In this document: piece by piece, positions 21,211-33,803 of the stretch
Numbering within the stretch: position 1 is the stretch's first letter
Layout: each line of letters begins with the position of its first letter
Assembly: GCA_037176885.1 (NCBI GenBank)
Contig: JAWWNJ010000004.1
Location: forward strand, 2,728,001 to 2,792,000
Source of the DNA: Favolaschia claudopus
Taxonomy: Eukaryota > Basidiomycota > Agaricomycetes > Agaricales > Mycenaceae
Direction of reading: 5' to 3'
DNA length: 64,000 nt
The notes under the pieces: generated by a model
What the model saw: the letters and a program-made list of their open reading frames with translations, nothing else
The model's database searches: none
Told to the model about the DNA's origin: nothing
Translations under genes and position numbers: made by a program

Positions 21211-23286
21211 TTGAGATCCCCGTCTCCCGATTAGCGTAGATCCAAACCCTGAAACAGGCCGGGAAACGGGCTTCCTGAGGTCTAAAAATCAAAATTTCTT
21301 CTCGGTAGTCAGTAGGTAAACAACAAATAAAAGTATTTCCTTTGAGGAAGAGCGCCGAGCAAGTATATAGTTGGGGGGTGTCCGTCGCGGCTGCGACTTT
21401 GTCGCGGATGCGACTTCGTCAAGGATGCGGCTGAGGAGAGGCTGCCCGTTTGTACTTGGAAATTGCCTTTTTGGGAAGCGAAGAATTTTATTGCAGCTAC
21501 ATACGACAAACGATCTATCGTCAGAGAGAGAATCCACGCGTTTCTGGGCGAGGCGGAGGCTGGGGGACGGACGGTGGAAACATTGTATTCGGATTCAAGC
21601 ATGGCTGAGGCTTGGCGCTCTTGATAGTGTAACGCACGCCGCTCTTGCCGTTGTGACTGATCAAAATGGGGGAGCGCAGTGCCAGCGGATGGGCGAAGAA
21701 AACCTGAAGATAGAGCATTAGTGTGATATTGGCGGCGACTCTTCATTGGTTTGGGTTGCGGTTGCGATTCTTTGGAGCCCATCAGTTTCTCCATGACCCG
21801 CCCAAATTGCGATGGATGGTCGACCATGACTGCTCCGGCATCTCGGAGAATGCGATATTTCTCGTCTGCGGAGTTTTCTCCCCTGCCGGCCCACGCGCCC
21901 GCATGTCCCATCACATACCCAGGCTTGATGATTTTGCCCGCCACCAGTGCTGCAATAGGCCTTGGAAGCAGTGGGTCAGCCATTGACAAGAAACGAGCTG
22001 AGGATCGAAATAAACTCACTTCGGGTTCGGAGTATTCTGATGATAACTACTAATCCACTCGGCTGCTTCCTCTTCAGCCATTCCACCGACCTCACCGACG
22101 ATAATGATCCCGTGTGTATCCTCGTCGCGCTCAAAAACTCGAAGAGCATCGACAAAGTCTGTTCCAGCAACGACGTCGCCGCCCATCCCGATGCAAAGAC
22201 TTTGCCCAAGACCAGCGCGCGTGAGTGACGCGACCGTTTCGTAGCTCAATGTCCCGGACTTGGCGACGACGCCAATATGACCGGGGGAGAACGCAGGAAG
22301 CGGCTGGAAGCCGATACGGCAGTGTCCAAGGGGAGAGATTATACCGGGTGCGTTTGCTCCCACAAGCCGACATTTGCTTTGGCTTTTGAGCATCGAGTGG
22401 ATCTGAAAGAAATCACGATTCGCAAGCAAGAACAGATGCGAAAAGATAAAAATGCACCCGCAACATGTCATGCAGAGGAATATGCTCCGCTACAGCGACA
22501 ATCAACGGAATCTCTGCCTCAATCGCCTCTTCAATAGCTCCTGCTGCCTGATGAGCCGCAACATAGATGCCCGTCGCATCGGGCTTGAGATTGTCGTCCA
22601 CCGCAGAACGAACTGTGGGGTACACAGGCAGATCTTGTAGCACCGGATGCACACCTTCGCGCCCGGGGGTGACACCACCGACGATATTGGTACCCCAAGC
22701 ACGAGATTCCACTGCATTGGCTGTCGCCTGCTTACCGGTGAAGCCCTGGAATATCACCCGCGTATGCGAGCCGATTTTCAGATTTTGGATGGTGTCCCGG
22801 TAGAGGAACAGCGGCGACGTTGTAGAGAGCCGTCTGGTCGCACCCAGGGAAGAGGGTTTCCGAGGACAGTGAACCTGACGGAGCAGCATCGCGAGAGGCG
22901 GAGCGAAAGAGCATCGGAGTATGGGAGGAAGTTCGTTCGGCGATATTCGGGCCCTCCAGCCACACAAAGCCAACGTTTATGTCGGGAACATCCGGTAACG
23001 CTTAGAGGAACTTCTCTGGCACTCATCATTCGAAATTTCAAACACATTCTCGTACGGAGCGTGAAGGATCCACATCATAAAGCAAAGCCAATGAGCCCTA
23101 AGGCTAGGATTGGATTTCTGTGGGAGATTGAACCATCAAGTTGTAAAAACACCAATGGTAGTACTTTATCTCACCGCAAGAAATTGGCTGACGACGTCTA
23201 CTTCAGCTATAGCTATAGCTAGCTAGAATTTTGGACGATCTATTCGATATCTGAATTTGAGACCCAAGATAGCCCTGCGACAAAGC
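19909..23286. repeat. Tandem segmental repeat, unit 3 (partial, chimeric)
   Basis: The first 2.4 kb (to about 22344) match unit 2 without a visible change. From 22345 on there are many substitutions and small indels: a 4-bp length change in an intron, an extra codon in the coding exon near 22597, and about 50 extra bases containing a short CTATAG-type tract near 23178-23227. Homology ends near 23286, corresponding to 13583 in unit 2 and 3325 in unit 1. The sudden switch from identity to clear divergence inside one gene suggests a crossover or gene-conversion border. Confidence 0.93.
21309..22889 (-). CDS. Succinyl-CoA ligase alpha-like protein, copy 3 (chimeric)
   Basis: Exons 22889-22458, 22402-22020 and 21960-21309, predicted 488 residues. 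The 3' two thirds match copies 1 and 2 exactly. The 5' part (from about 22345 upwards) differs by many substitutions, one extra codon (an extra Asp in the SAVDDNLKP segment) and a shortened first intron, yet every change keeps the frame and most are synonymous or conservative. That pattern suggests the 5' part has been under selection as a working gene, possibly the ancestral locus. The C-terminal beta-like truncation is the same as in the other copies, so the truncation predates the last duplication or was spread by conversion. Confidence 0.8.
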
Positions 23287-23394
23287 CAACCGTGGGAATA
23301 TGTACATCATGGTTGAAGTTTGGCGACAGAAGGCGAACGTTACGTTACATTAATATTCAAGCGACGATGGCCGACTGTTCTTGGTCCGTAGATA

Positions 23395-23816
23395 CTATCC
23401 TAACCTATCCTAACCCGTGATGTGTCCTCGACCCGTGAAGTGAACTTTTTGTTGATCCTCGCCCCGTTTTCCCTCTCCGGTACTCAAAAACAACTCGGTG
23501 ACAATTCTTGTTACATCTTGAGCCCTTCTGTCAATTTTGAGAGACATACGATGCCTGTAGCGGACGAAACAAATGAAAAGGATGTTTTTGTGACATTTTG
23601 TGACCCTGCCAAACGCCTGCCAAAAACGAGTTCACTTCCTGTCCCACCTCGGAAGGTTCATCCTCCCCGCCGCACTCACTCATAAATCCGCAAAATATTT
23701 GAGAGTATGTATTACATGTGTCTATACATACCCTTCAATGCCGAGCAAAAAATACGTAGGAATTCGGAACAATATGGGCCTTCATCAATTGCGAGGACAC
23801 ATCACGGGTTAGGATA
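23395..23816. mobile_element. TIR element (MITE-like), about 420 bp, TA-flanked
   Basis: The left end CTATCCTAAC (present twice in a row) followed by CCGTGATGTGTCCTCG is matched in reverse complement at the right end (23792-23816). The ends are bordered by TA on both sides. There is no transposase frame; an 87-codon frame inside is not convincing. A TA target site fits Tc1/mariner-like or related superfamilies, but I cannot assign one from the ends alone. It lies just outside the border of the segmental repeat. Confidence 0.8.
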
Positions 23817-24683
23817 GTATACGCAGAGACAGCCGGACTGCGCGAAAACTAGAGGGAAAACATATAGCCTGCAACTGCACTCGAGAGTCGAGGGGCTTGA
23901 GACTTGAGTTGAAATCCAAAGCGCTTACGAAGCGCGTAACGTAACACGATCAGTCGCACAGCCCCGGCGCAGAAGTGAATGGTTCCCCACGCGTTCGCTG
24001 GTTTTTTTACAGCTCTATTTAAAATTGAGCGTTTCCGCAACAAGCTGATCCGGATCCGCTCTTCGCTCAGCGTGGATCGTAAAGTATACTCACATTCCTA
24101 CATAGATTCAAAGAATGCATCGGTTGCGATAATGTTTTCATGGTAAAGATGTTCAGAATTCAAGCCGCCAAGCGTCACTGCTGATGCTCCCGCAGGATGG
24201 AAGTGATTGTCGACTGCTGTATAGAGTAACTTGACAGGCGGTGTTACGAGCCCGTTTTCTTGGTGGCGACGATCATAATTCCCACGGCAGACTCCCGTTC
24301 AACCAGGCCGTGAGATACTTATGGTTCATGATGCATGATGCTCGACGGTGCTGGGCGGGCAGCTGGCCAGATGTCGACATAGATAAATGTTCAGAATACT
24401 TGACCCGAGGTCGCGTTCAAGTCGTCCCCAGTATCTAAGATATCTAAGAGCCATCTTTTCTCAACAAATATCTATTCGAACAACCAGGGCATTTCACCTT
24501 TGCTTGATTTGAGCGGATCACTCGCTAATGTGATGTGAAGCCGAAAATAAACGTTCACGTACAAACCAACTCAGCCAAGCCAAACCTGTCTGGATGATTG
24601 CCATTGAATTCATCCGGCCAACAACGCCGTGCGATAAATGCGGAGATGGATTTTTTTAACACCTTTCCTCGCTCAATCTCCCC
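23817..24683. other. Intergenic, no gene seen
   Basis: Several short frames below 70 codons on both strands, none with family similarity. This is the upstream region of the O-fucosyltransferase-like gene; I see no clear TATA box close to its start. Confidence 0.5.
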
Positions 24684-26232
24684 ATGGCCCTCAGTCTGCG
24701 ATGGCGTCCTCGAGGGATATTCGTAGCAGCCTGTCTGCTGTTCTTGCTCCTCCTCCTTGTCGCCCATCCCAGAATACGGCGGAATATGTGGATAAACGGC
24801 AGCGATGTCGATGCTGGGACATTAGCACCCAAGGACAGCAAAAAGGAGGAACCACAGGGGATCGACGCCCTCCCTCCAGACTATACGGTTCTCAAAAAAT
24901 GGGAGGCGGCGTTGCCTCAGCACAACCTCACTCTGCCGTTCCCTGAAGGCAAGAAGGGACGCTACGTGAAATTTTCCAACCAGTCAGGAGGAATTGGATG
25001 GAATAATTGCTTCAATGAGGTGTACGTCTCCAATTGACTGCCCAACACTGGGGGAATTAATCCAACACAGGCTGATGAACGCTCACCTGGCGTACATCTC
25101 GGGGCGGGGGTATGTGTTCCGCGACTACTACTGGTCGGCCGAGCACTATCGCTGGCCACGAGAAAAATGGACCACCGACCAGCCTCACACCCCGCTCAAC
25201 GCCATCGTCTCCGGCCCCGTCGCAGGAGGGCCCTTCGACGCAGGCGATCCCGCCCCGCGTGCCATCTCCGAGGAATGGTTCGATGTCGTGTGCCCCGTCA
25301 AAGAGCGCCGCCTAATAAACACGCGAGACGTAAAACCCGCGCTCGCAGACGCGTCCGGGATCGACACCCTCAACGCCTGGAAAAAAGTCCTCCGCGACGC
25401 CCCGGAACGGTGTATCGAGGTCGTTCCTGCACCGGAAGATCCTTGGGCACAGACATTCGACCTGGGGCTATTCGGCAACCCGCGGGTCCTCACTCTCTGG
25501 GACTCATTCTCACAATCCCCCATTTCCCGCTTCCTCGAGGCCTCGCCGATAGTCCGCTCCGCCGTCGAGGGGAACACGTACCTCTTCACGCCTCATGGCC
25601 CACGACCACCCCACCCCGCACCGCGGAATCCCTTCGACCGGATGCTAGCCCTGCATCTGCGACGCGGCGACTACGAGGGACACTGTCGCGGGCTCGAATA
25701 CATCAACTCCTTGTTCTACAGCTGGAGTCTCTTCCCGCACCTCCTCGACCGCTTCGTGCCCACTCCGGACGCGCCGGACAAGTACGACCGCTTCCTCGAG
25801 CGGTGTTGGCCCGATATCAACGGCGTGCTGAGGAAAGCGGCGGATTCGAGGCGGGATTACCTCAAGCAGGCGGAGGGGTTGGGCCCGTTGTCGCATAGCG
25901 AGGCGACGCTGGACGTGATGTACATCTTGACGAACGAGAAGAGCGCGTGGATTGATGAGCTGAAGAGGGCGTTGCAGCAGGATGGGTGGACGGTGGCTAC
26001 GACGCAGGATTTGGTGCTGAATTCGGAGCAGACGGACGTGTCGATGGCGGTGGATATGGAGATCGCTCGTCGAGCGGCGGTGTTTGTTGGGAATGGGGTG
26101 AGTGCTCTTCTTTCATTCAAAAAAAATATGCGTACCGACTGCTCTCGTTTGTAGTGGTCGTCATTTACGAGTAATATCGTGTACGAGCGACTACTCGACA
26201 AGCGGGATCCTGTCACGATACGCTTCATGTAG
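24684..26232 (+). CDS. O-fucosyltransferase-like type II membrane protein
   Basis: Exons 24684-25021, 25071-26097 and 26155-26232, 480 residues; the introns (49 and 57 nt) have GTACGT and GTGAGT donors and CAG/TAG acceptors, and phase is kept. The protein has a short basic N-terminus, a single hydrophobic anchor (about residues 10-26, Leu-rich), a stem with an NGS site, then a luminal domain. Family-like marks are the segment GGIGWNNCFNEV, LHLRRGDYEGHC (about residue 320) and near the C-terminus the FVGNGWSSFTSNIV segment, which is formed only after splicing the last intron. This is the pattern of fungal GDP-fucose O-fucosyltransferase-like proteins, expected in the Golgi or ER. The substrate is unknown, and the exact GT family number is my inference. 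Confidence 0.8.
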
Positions 26233-29200
26233 TGCGCGTTATTCTCTGTACCGAGACTGAGCGGCGAGACGGTATTGTTCACGATAAACTAACGTGGTAT
26301 GGGCTCCTACCGCAGGATGGACTATAATTGGGCAGGTTGTTTGTAATTGTCGGAATATTGATACTTGTCGAACACTTTAATCATGCTAGAAATTTTAGTA
26401 GGCGGCACGGATGCTGGTTAACCCGATATCCAAGTCGCATCAAGTTTGAGGGCTTGCTTGAAGGTCTCCATCGGAGAGCATAATAACATATCGGGTCCGC
26501 TTCAGGCAAAAAGACATACCTCACTTCTTCTTCGACATTCAAGATGAATACGGCTCTTCCGGCCACTACAACTGCGGGAGTCAAACCTCATTGCTGCTGC
26601 CATCACCAAACCAAAGAAACTCACTCGATCCTAGTTTCGAAAGTTAGATCCCCAGTATACCAGAAATTCAAAAAGCGTGGCCGGTCATGTTGGGAATTCA
26701 GAAGCAGGTTCCACTCAGATCGACGAAGTTGAGGCTCCTTGATCTTCTCTGGAAAATTTTTGAAACATAACGAATATTGAGAAAATTGAAAGATGAGACG
26801 CTATATCAACGGTGTGAGGAGTTGAACCAAAGTTGAACCCATAGTGGGTGGCTGCGACATATTTTGGTAATATAGCTGACCTAGCGGCAGTCTTAGCTGT
26901 GCACCCAACACGAAGGCCCGTTGATGGCTATATGTAGTACATACCGAATATCGGATTCAAAGACTGTGGAGTATGATCCCATGCGAGTTCTCACTGTACA
27001 GGAACGTGTAGGAATCCCTGCTTGTGCTTAAATTGAGCTATTTCCTATTCATGAGAATCTTCTTGACCGCCGGAATGAGATCGACTGTATCTTTTTTAAG
27101 GGTCTGGCGTGGAGGGCGGGGGTGGGGAATACCAATCCGAAAGTGAAACTCGGAGAACTGGGCCATAATAATATAGACTTTTGAGGTTCGATTTCTTCAC
27201 AACTTCCTCTGGGACAGCCAATGGAGGAGAAAACCAGCAGTGGAATCAGCGGCCGAAATCGAATGGTGCGGCCTGAGGCGACGTGGAAGAGGAAGAGAAT
27301 GATTGTGGTTGAGTGCAGGAGCGAACGGCATCAGAATCACAAGCTGGCCCGAGATTGATGAGTTCCCACGACTGCACTTGCTTGTGACTTCTTCACTTCC
27401 GAGTCGCTCTGCAAGCTGCAAGCTTCACCTTCTCCCCCTCGGATCCTCTTCAATTTGTTTGACGCCTCTTCTTCCACTCTGAGTCCTCTGTCACAGCTCT
27501 TTTCTCCGAGTACCGTTTTCAGTGCAGATGGCTCTGGCCAAGAATTCATCCTGAAAAGTCAAAACCCAAGCCCTCGACGATGCTTTCGTTAAGGAGCGGG
27601 CGACGAGCGAGCAGACCCGTCGATAAAGCATATACTGCGGAGGAACCGTCTATTCAAGTCTTGTTTCGACCGCTTCGTTTCATTCCATCAAGAGGAATTT
27701 CGTTATTTGCCCTAAATGCACGACTTCGCGTTTTCAGTGCGTGACGTGTATGCCTTCTTTGATACCTCGCAAATGGAGCTAACTCTCACAGTTAGATCGC
27801 GCAAGTACATCTTGATACCACAGTAGGAACAATCGTTCAGCAGACCCTCTCTCTCGGCTCCGATTGAAGCACCTCTTTCTCGACGCACCCTTTTCTGCGA
27901 ATCACTCTCAGTGTCTATTGTGCCGTCTGTCAAGATATTGGTCTAAGCAACAAGTGCTGGCGCCAACTAGAACAAGCCGAATCAGTTGCAAAGCTTTACT
28001 CTGTACCGACCACGACAAGCGTGTACTTCCATACATTCGCAGAAGCTGACAAGCGCCATCGTATCGGGTGTAGGGCTGCTCAATTCTGAGCTCGAGCTGC
28101 TCGGCTCGTCCTCCAGTGCCCCTACCTCAGCAAGAACAGCGCTTGTCCCTCTGAGTACCTCCTTGCTTGGGGTGAGTTCCACAGTCGTCTCCAGGCATCT
28201 ACGTTCCACTCATTGCTGTTGTTCCTAGATGCGTGTACTTACGCTATGCATGGCTTCAATGTCTGCCTCTGCAAATTGCCTCATTTGAAGAGGACGTTGC
28301 CGCTGGTTAGTACTCATTCCGCTCCTGACATTTTTGTCAATGCTGATCTCTCCTACTACAGATAACCGCGAATGCCCCTGTTGCAACGCTATTTTCGCTT
28401 TATCGATCACTGCCATGGCGAGATGCTTCCACCCGCATCGAGGGTATGACGTCCGAAAGGAATGACCAGACCTGCGAATCGAGTCTAACGGCGCGCCCGG
28501 GTTTGCGCTTCCGCAGCACCACCGTAGCCGGTGCCGTGCGTCGATGGTATCCAGTACAGTCCAAGCCACCCCCATCCTTCGCTCGTCCGCTCTTCCCCTC
28601 ACCCCCATCTCCGACATCTGACAACGACATCCGTGCTTCTCCACTTCACTCTATGCAAGCGAGTACGCATCCACTTTAAAGCGCACCTCTCATTCGAGGG
28701 CAAAGTCATTGGCGCGTGGGTAGGGCACAGGGACACGGCGGGATGTAGGTGGCGAGCACGGTCCAACGAAGCCGCATATGCACAAGACTGAATGCTCCGT
28801 CGTCAATACTGTTCTGTCGGTATGACCGTCGACGGTCTAATGTCGGACGGCGGCGACGAGGATGATGGGGAGGCGTGGAGGATACTTGATAGCGCACAAG
28901 ATGTAGACCGGTGGCAAGACGCGTTCGCACAAGATCCACCCACCTCCCACTCTCTCCCTCGGCTCCTTGTCGCGTTTCTCAGCATCTATCAATACCTGTC
29001 CCGGTTCACCACACTCTGTCATTTGCCCGCTAGATTCATCGCCTAACACACATCCCAATCTATCTCGCCAACGAAACCCTCCCCCCCTCCCCCCCTCTCG
29101 CTGCGGATGATTCGCTTCCCCCTCCTCGTCGTCCGTGAATCTCTTGCCCGTAGCTGCATGTTCAGGGCCTCAACGATTCGAAATTCGTTGGTACCGCTGA

Positions 29201-31190
29201 TGTGGCTGTGCAGTATTCGATGGATGCTTCGAAATATTCGATCATGAACTCGCAGGGTCAAAGCCGCTACACCTCTCAATGTGCCGAGTATTGTCGTGTT
29301 GCTCTGCTATACCTGATAAGGATGAGGAGGTATAGAAGAGTACGAAATTCCTCGTCGCTCAGATTCGACATTCTTTGCTGACTCTACTGTATTCTCTTCT
29401 AGCTGCTCTTTAGTTAGGATTATAATGATATGTCCGCGGCTCAGTAGCTATAGCTCCGTTGTATCTTGTTACTACAACAACAACCCTTTGTTCTCCCTTT
29501 CCCGTCCTCGTTCCCGGAAACCGTACCCCTCTCTCATCCTCCAACACCGCTGACCCTTCTCCAATCGAAATCGTTCCGGACTCGCATCAAGCTTCCAATC
29601 CCGTTTCTCGTGTCGCCTCGTTCGCGGCGGTTGATGCTTTCCCGAGTGTCGTCGACGTCGCGGTCCCAGTCTCACGAACACCGACCGAGACCTGCACCAC
29701 CTCAAGCCCGGGCCGCTCGCTACGGGTGCTTCATCTACGCCGGCTCGGCCTCGTCCTCGTCCTCTGCTTGTCTGTAGTTTCCTGCTACGAGTCGAAATGC
29801 GGCCACGCACGTCACAGGTTATAGCACAGGTGGGTATACCACAATACGACGAGAAAATACAATAGCTGACAACATGTTTTCCATGCATCTAGCGACGAAG
29901 CTGTAAAGAACTAGAAGGTGGACGCTTCCGACACCGCCGATCCAGATTCCCGTTCCCTTTCGCTATAGAGGTCTTGATGGCTTTCGGCGTCTTCGCTGTC
30001 ATTTATTCCACGACTCCAGCCTAAGGATATTGGATATGTTCAGGTACCTACCTACGTCTCCGAAGAGCTACACATCATCGATATCTTCGTCTTCTCTCGC
30101 TCGCGTAGGGTGACCACCGACCATATACATCCCCTTCGCCAGAGTATCTGTCTCGCATGCCGCCTCCTACAGATGCACTCGCCGTCGTCTTCCGGGAGTG
30201 TCTCATCCGCAGCTGCATGTATGTACACGCCACCACGAATCGGAATAGGCGGACATGTCACTGTAGCCTTTCATCGTAAGGAGTCGCTGTTTTTACCTGC
30301 CTCGCGAAGAGGATTTGTAGGTGCTGAGGGTGTGGGACGTGATCGTGAGCTGACAATTGTCTGCGAGACAATGATGAGTAGGGACGGATTCTTTTCTCGC
30401 GATTGAAGCTGTTGAGCCTACGGAATCGCTACCTGCGTTTGTGGGTCCTTACGGTCTTCCCTCACTTCACCACACCTGCGCACGTCTCCTCAGTTTCACT
30501 GGACAGCTCAGCGTACCAGAATTCTACTCTCGAACCCGACCAACTTGGTCCGTTTCTGGCTCACAACTCAAGAGGATTCACAAGATAGGTGTTTTAAACA
30601 ATCATCACATTTTTTCAACGTCATCATCTCAATACAGCATTACTTAAGTTATCTCTTCATTGCCAGAATAAATCAAAACGAGACCATCGTATCAACGACC
30701 TATGCGGGGAAGGAGCGGCTACGGGCGATGAAGCGCTTGGAGACGAAGCCACAGCCGGTCTTGCCAGGAGGATACCCAGAGAAAAAACCGCGACCGGTTA
30801 TGTCCAAGAATCACCCAAGTAGTTACTCGACCCGATTCTCATACGATTCGGATTCTGAGTCTGGACTTCATTCTGAGCATTATAGCTGTTTTACAACGAT
30901 ACCCGACGAAAGAATAATCCCAGAAGCCATCTCAGAATCGTGGCTAAATTTTTTACTCTGATAGCCCTTTCTTGCGTCTTTCGGCTTCGCTGAAGATCAT
31001 TCTTTTATTGAATTTCTGTCCACGTCGCATGTTGACATGATATATAGATTCTATAGAGCTCCTCTTCTTCTTTCAGATTCCCAGATGATAGATGAGGCCA
31101 CCAGTTTTCGTCTGGAAACCATGCGTGGAAGAACTTCGGTATTACGCGTCATTACAATGCGAATGAATGGAAGGCAAGTTCACTTACAAG
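26233..31190. other. Long stretch without a confident gene; splice-like blocks inside
   Basis: Nothing here matches a family I know. Some blocks look spliced on the plus strand, for example intron-like intervals 28172-28228 (GTGAGT to CCTAG) and 28306-28361 (GTTAGT to TACAG), with a 77-nt block between, and another with a GTGGGT donor at about 29829 and a CATCTAG acceptor at about 29891. An orphan frame of about 100 codons ends at 30961 (Lys/Pro-rich, acidic end, no ATG at a convincing place). These may be a poorly conserved gene or decayed gene pieces. Confidence 0.35.
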
Positions 31191-32214
31191 TCACTTATGA
31201 AGCGAGACTCTGTGCCAATTGTTCGTCAAGGAAATATTGCTTGGCTGATCATCTGCAATTTGAGCCACGGACAGCACTAACAAAATCAACTCACAGTCAA
31301 TTTCACCCTTGACCTTTTTAGCAACGAATCGCTCTGAACGGGTCCAAAAATCGTCGCCACCCAACGCACCACTCTCCCAATCACCTCTGAAGTCAGAAAC
31401 CCGGATTACCACCACGCGCCGATCGTTGGTAGTCAGTTTTTTGGCGAACAGTTCGGCGTTGGTTACGAAGACGGGATCCCAAAAAGCGGTGATGACTACA
31501 TCAAGATTGGAGCAGTGTTCGAGGATCGAATCGAGGAGGATGTCGGAGAGGTCGTCGGTGAGGCACAGGTGGGTGAGTGCAGGTAGCGAAGCTAGGTTGG
31601 CCCAGCCTTCTTCCCAGGCTATGGACCCAATCTCAGATGCATAAGAGTAGAGTTCGAGGTGAGTGACTGAGTGAAGCATCGGGCGATGCAAGGTCAGTTT
31701 CGCCCATTCCGTGACGTCCTCCGAAACCCAGATATTCATTTTTTGGATCTTCATCGTGTCGAGTATAGGAAGGATCTCGGCGGGGAGGAGCCCATCCCAG
31801 AAGAGGGAAATGATGTTATTACACCGGGAGAGGAGATCGGCGATTTTATTCTTCAGGGGACTGTTAGAGTCCATATGCATAAAGACATGGCGCAAGAAAT
31901 TGGCCGGTTTGGAATGGAAGGCGAGCAGACGCAGGGCATCCGAGTCTGAGTTGCTATTGGCTATCCGGAGAACCCGGTATAGAAGCGGTTCGATCCTGTA
32001 TTATAATAAATAAATAAAGGCAAGTGTTCATATTGAGTGCCTCCAATCCCGGACTTGTAGCCTGCAAGCCAGCCTGGACTCGAGATACTTAGATCACTCA
32101 CCACTGATGGACTCGTCGACAAACTCGGAGTAGAAGAGGAATGAGAGATCTATCGCCCCATGCAGCGATCTCAAAAATCTCTCGTTCGAGTTCGGGCGGG
32201 AATACTGGATCCAT
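31191..32214 (-). CDS. F-box/LRR-like protein (mushroom family)
   Basis: Exon 1 32214-32102, exon 2 31995-31191; the 106-nt intron runs from GTGAGT to TAATACAG; 305 residues if exon 2 is read to its stop. The start reads FPPELEREIFEIAAW, an F-box-type helix, followed by HQWIEPLLYRVLRIA, where splicing restores WIEPLLYR, a conserved piece of this family. The middle has leucine-rich segments (THLELYS, LPALTHLCL). Near the end, DWESGALGGDDFW is another family mark. Known role of F-box proteins: substrate receptors of SCF ubiquitin ligases, though many fungal members are untested. A short 42-nt intron (GTGAGT to TTGCAG) may lie after KGEID near 31290, shortening the protein by 14 residues. Confidence 0.78.
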
Positions 32215-32589
32215 TGGCTGTCCGCCTTACCAATTTATAGCAGGACAACTTGAGAACAAGGTGGTTGAAGAAAGAGTCCAGAGAATGAATTGACAGCGTG
32301 GGCGATATCAAAGCGGCATCACTCACGGCAGAATTCAAAGGTCCGCTTGCTCTCGGGACACGAAACAAATAATCCTGGAATGAAGACGATCTTTTTCAAA
32401 CAGGATCCTAAGCTTATCCTGTTTTTTTGCCCCAGAACATTTAAGAATTTTTTGTGGGTCGAAAGTTCGAGTCGGCTTCTGATCCGACATACGAACCGGC
32501 GTTTCGGACTTTTTACGTGGCGGTTACTTCCCTTCTCCCAATCTTCTCCTCCTCTCTTTCTTCGCAATGGGGTTTTCATTGGCCAGATG

Positions 32590-33175
32590 GTTCGAATACG
32601 GCGCAAAGCCCTCTCGAATGCCCTGAATAATCGACTGTCTTGGGAAATGCGGCCTCCACTGCTTCCTCCCGGGCTATGGGACATCATATCGGACTCGAAG
32701 GAGCTTCTCCGGAATGCCTCCGCCGTCTCTCGAACTTGGAATGAACTTTCAATCGCCTTGTATCTCCACAGAAACGAAACAACTCCCCCAATGAATTTGT
32801 CAGTGTGCCATCTTTTTGTCTGCGAGCTCTCCATATATCCTGCGTTCCTGCGTCATCCCTCAGGCTCAAATTCGCTACCTCCTTTGTACATTCCCGACAT
32901 ATGGAGGCCTGGAGTCCATGGAATGACTTTGCGCCATTCAAGTCATTCTCAGGCTTTGTCAGCCTGAACTCCTGTCTGTGCGCTGGACATACGACCCTTT
33001 TGAGCCCAACCGCCCAAAGCGTAGACGGCGGTATCGAGCACGCAGGATGTCTTCAATCTCTTCGTCGCCTCGTCTTCGGCCGATATCCAGACAGTCACCG
33101 AGTTTCGACGGCGATACGACCCAAGATCTGACTGTCGAGTACATCGGGCAGCCGTCTATTACCAACGTTGAATGA
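32590..33175 (+). pseudogene. Degenerate F-box gene fragment
   Basis: A plus-strand block around 32647-32780 reads PPLLPPGLWDIISDS followed by ASAVSRTWNELS, the usual F-box pattern with the conserved VSR-W step. Downstream, the family-like reading jumps to another frame (from about 32805, VPASSLRLKFA and similar), and no splice pair that restores the frame was obvious. I therefore call a remnant rather than a gene, but an intron-containing gene cannot be excluded. Confidence 0.45.
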
Positions 33176-33691
33176 GTAAAAGATTTTACTCGTCTATGTG
33201 CGGATACTGACAGCCGGTATCTTCAAGGTGAACCACACGAGCATCTCTTCGCTCGTTGGCCCGGGACGACTGCGAACTCGCTCATGATGTCGGTTTTACG
33301 CTATACCATTGCTTTTTCTTGCCAATTCTGGTATAAGGAAGCCCCCCACATTCTCCCCCAACCGATCTTGCTCTCTCGGTGTCGCAAACGCCCCAGCTGG
33401 CCCTCATCTGCGCCTCGACAACCACACGACAACAACAAATCGCATGACTTCCTTTTTCGGACAGAGTCCTTTGTCTTCGTCGCCACTGTGATGTGCCACT
33501 CGACGTCGTCACACGATGGAACAACTACCCCGAACGGCAATCTTTTGTCACACCAATCCCCTCGAGTGGCTCAAATACGCTGGGGCCCGTGGTTCCAAAC
33601 CACCGCAAACACTGGACTTGTATGGCAAATTTCCTCGTCTTAAGCGAACCAATCCATCAAATATTTCTCTCTGGAGGGGATATCCCAATCC

Positions 33692-33698
33692 TATAAAG
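33692..33698 (+). promoter_or_regulatory. TATA box candidate for the C2H2 gene
   Basis: TATAAAG located 112 bp before the chosen ATG at 33804. This spacing suits a TATA box with a short leader. Supported by motif and position only. Confidence 0.45.
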
Positions 33699-33803
33699 CT
33701 GGGGGGAAGATGGGCCTGGAGACCCTACGCACCAAAGCGCCCATCACCTTCCCACTCGCAATCTTCCTGCCTCCACTTTTCTCATCGCCGCTGCTGAGCC
33801 GCA

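Noticed and set aside
30545..30961. 138-codon frame as a gene
   Set aside because: It begins with a non-ATG codon, crosses low-complexity DNA and has no family match; noted only as an orphan block.
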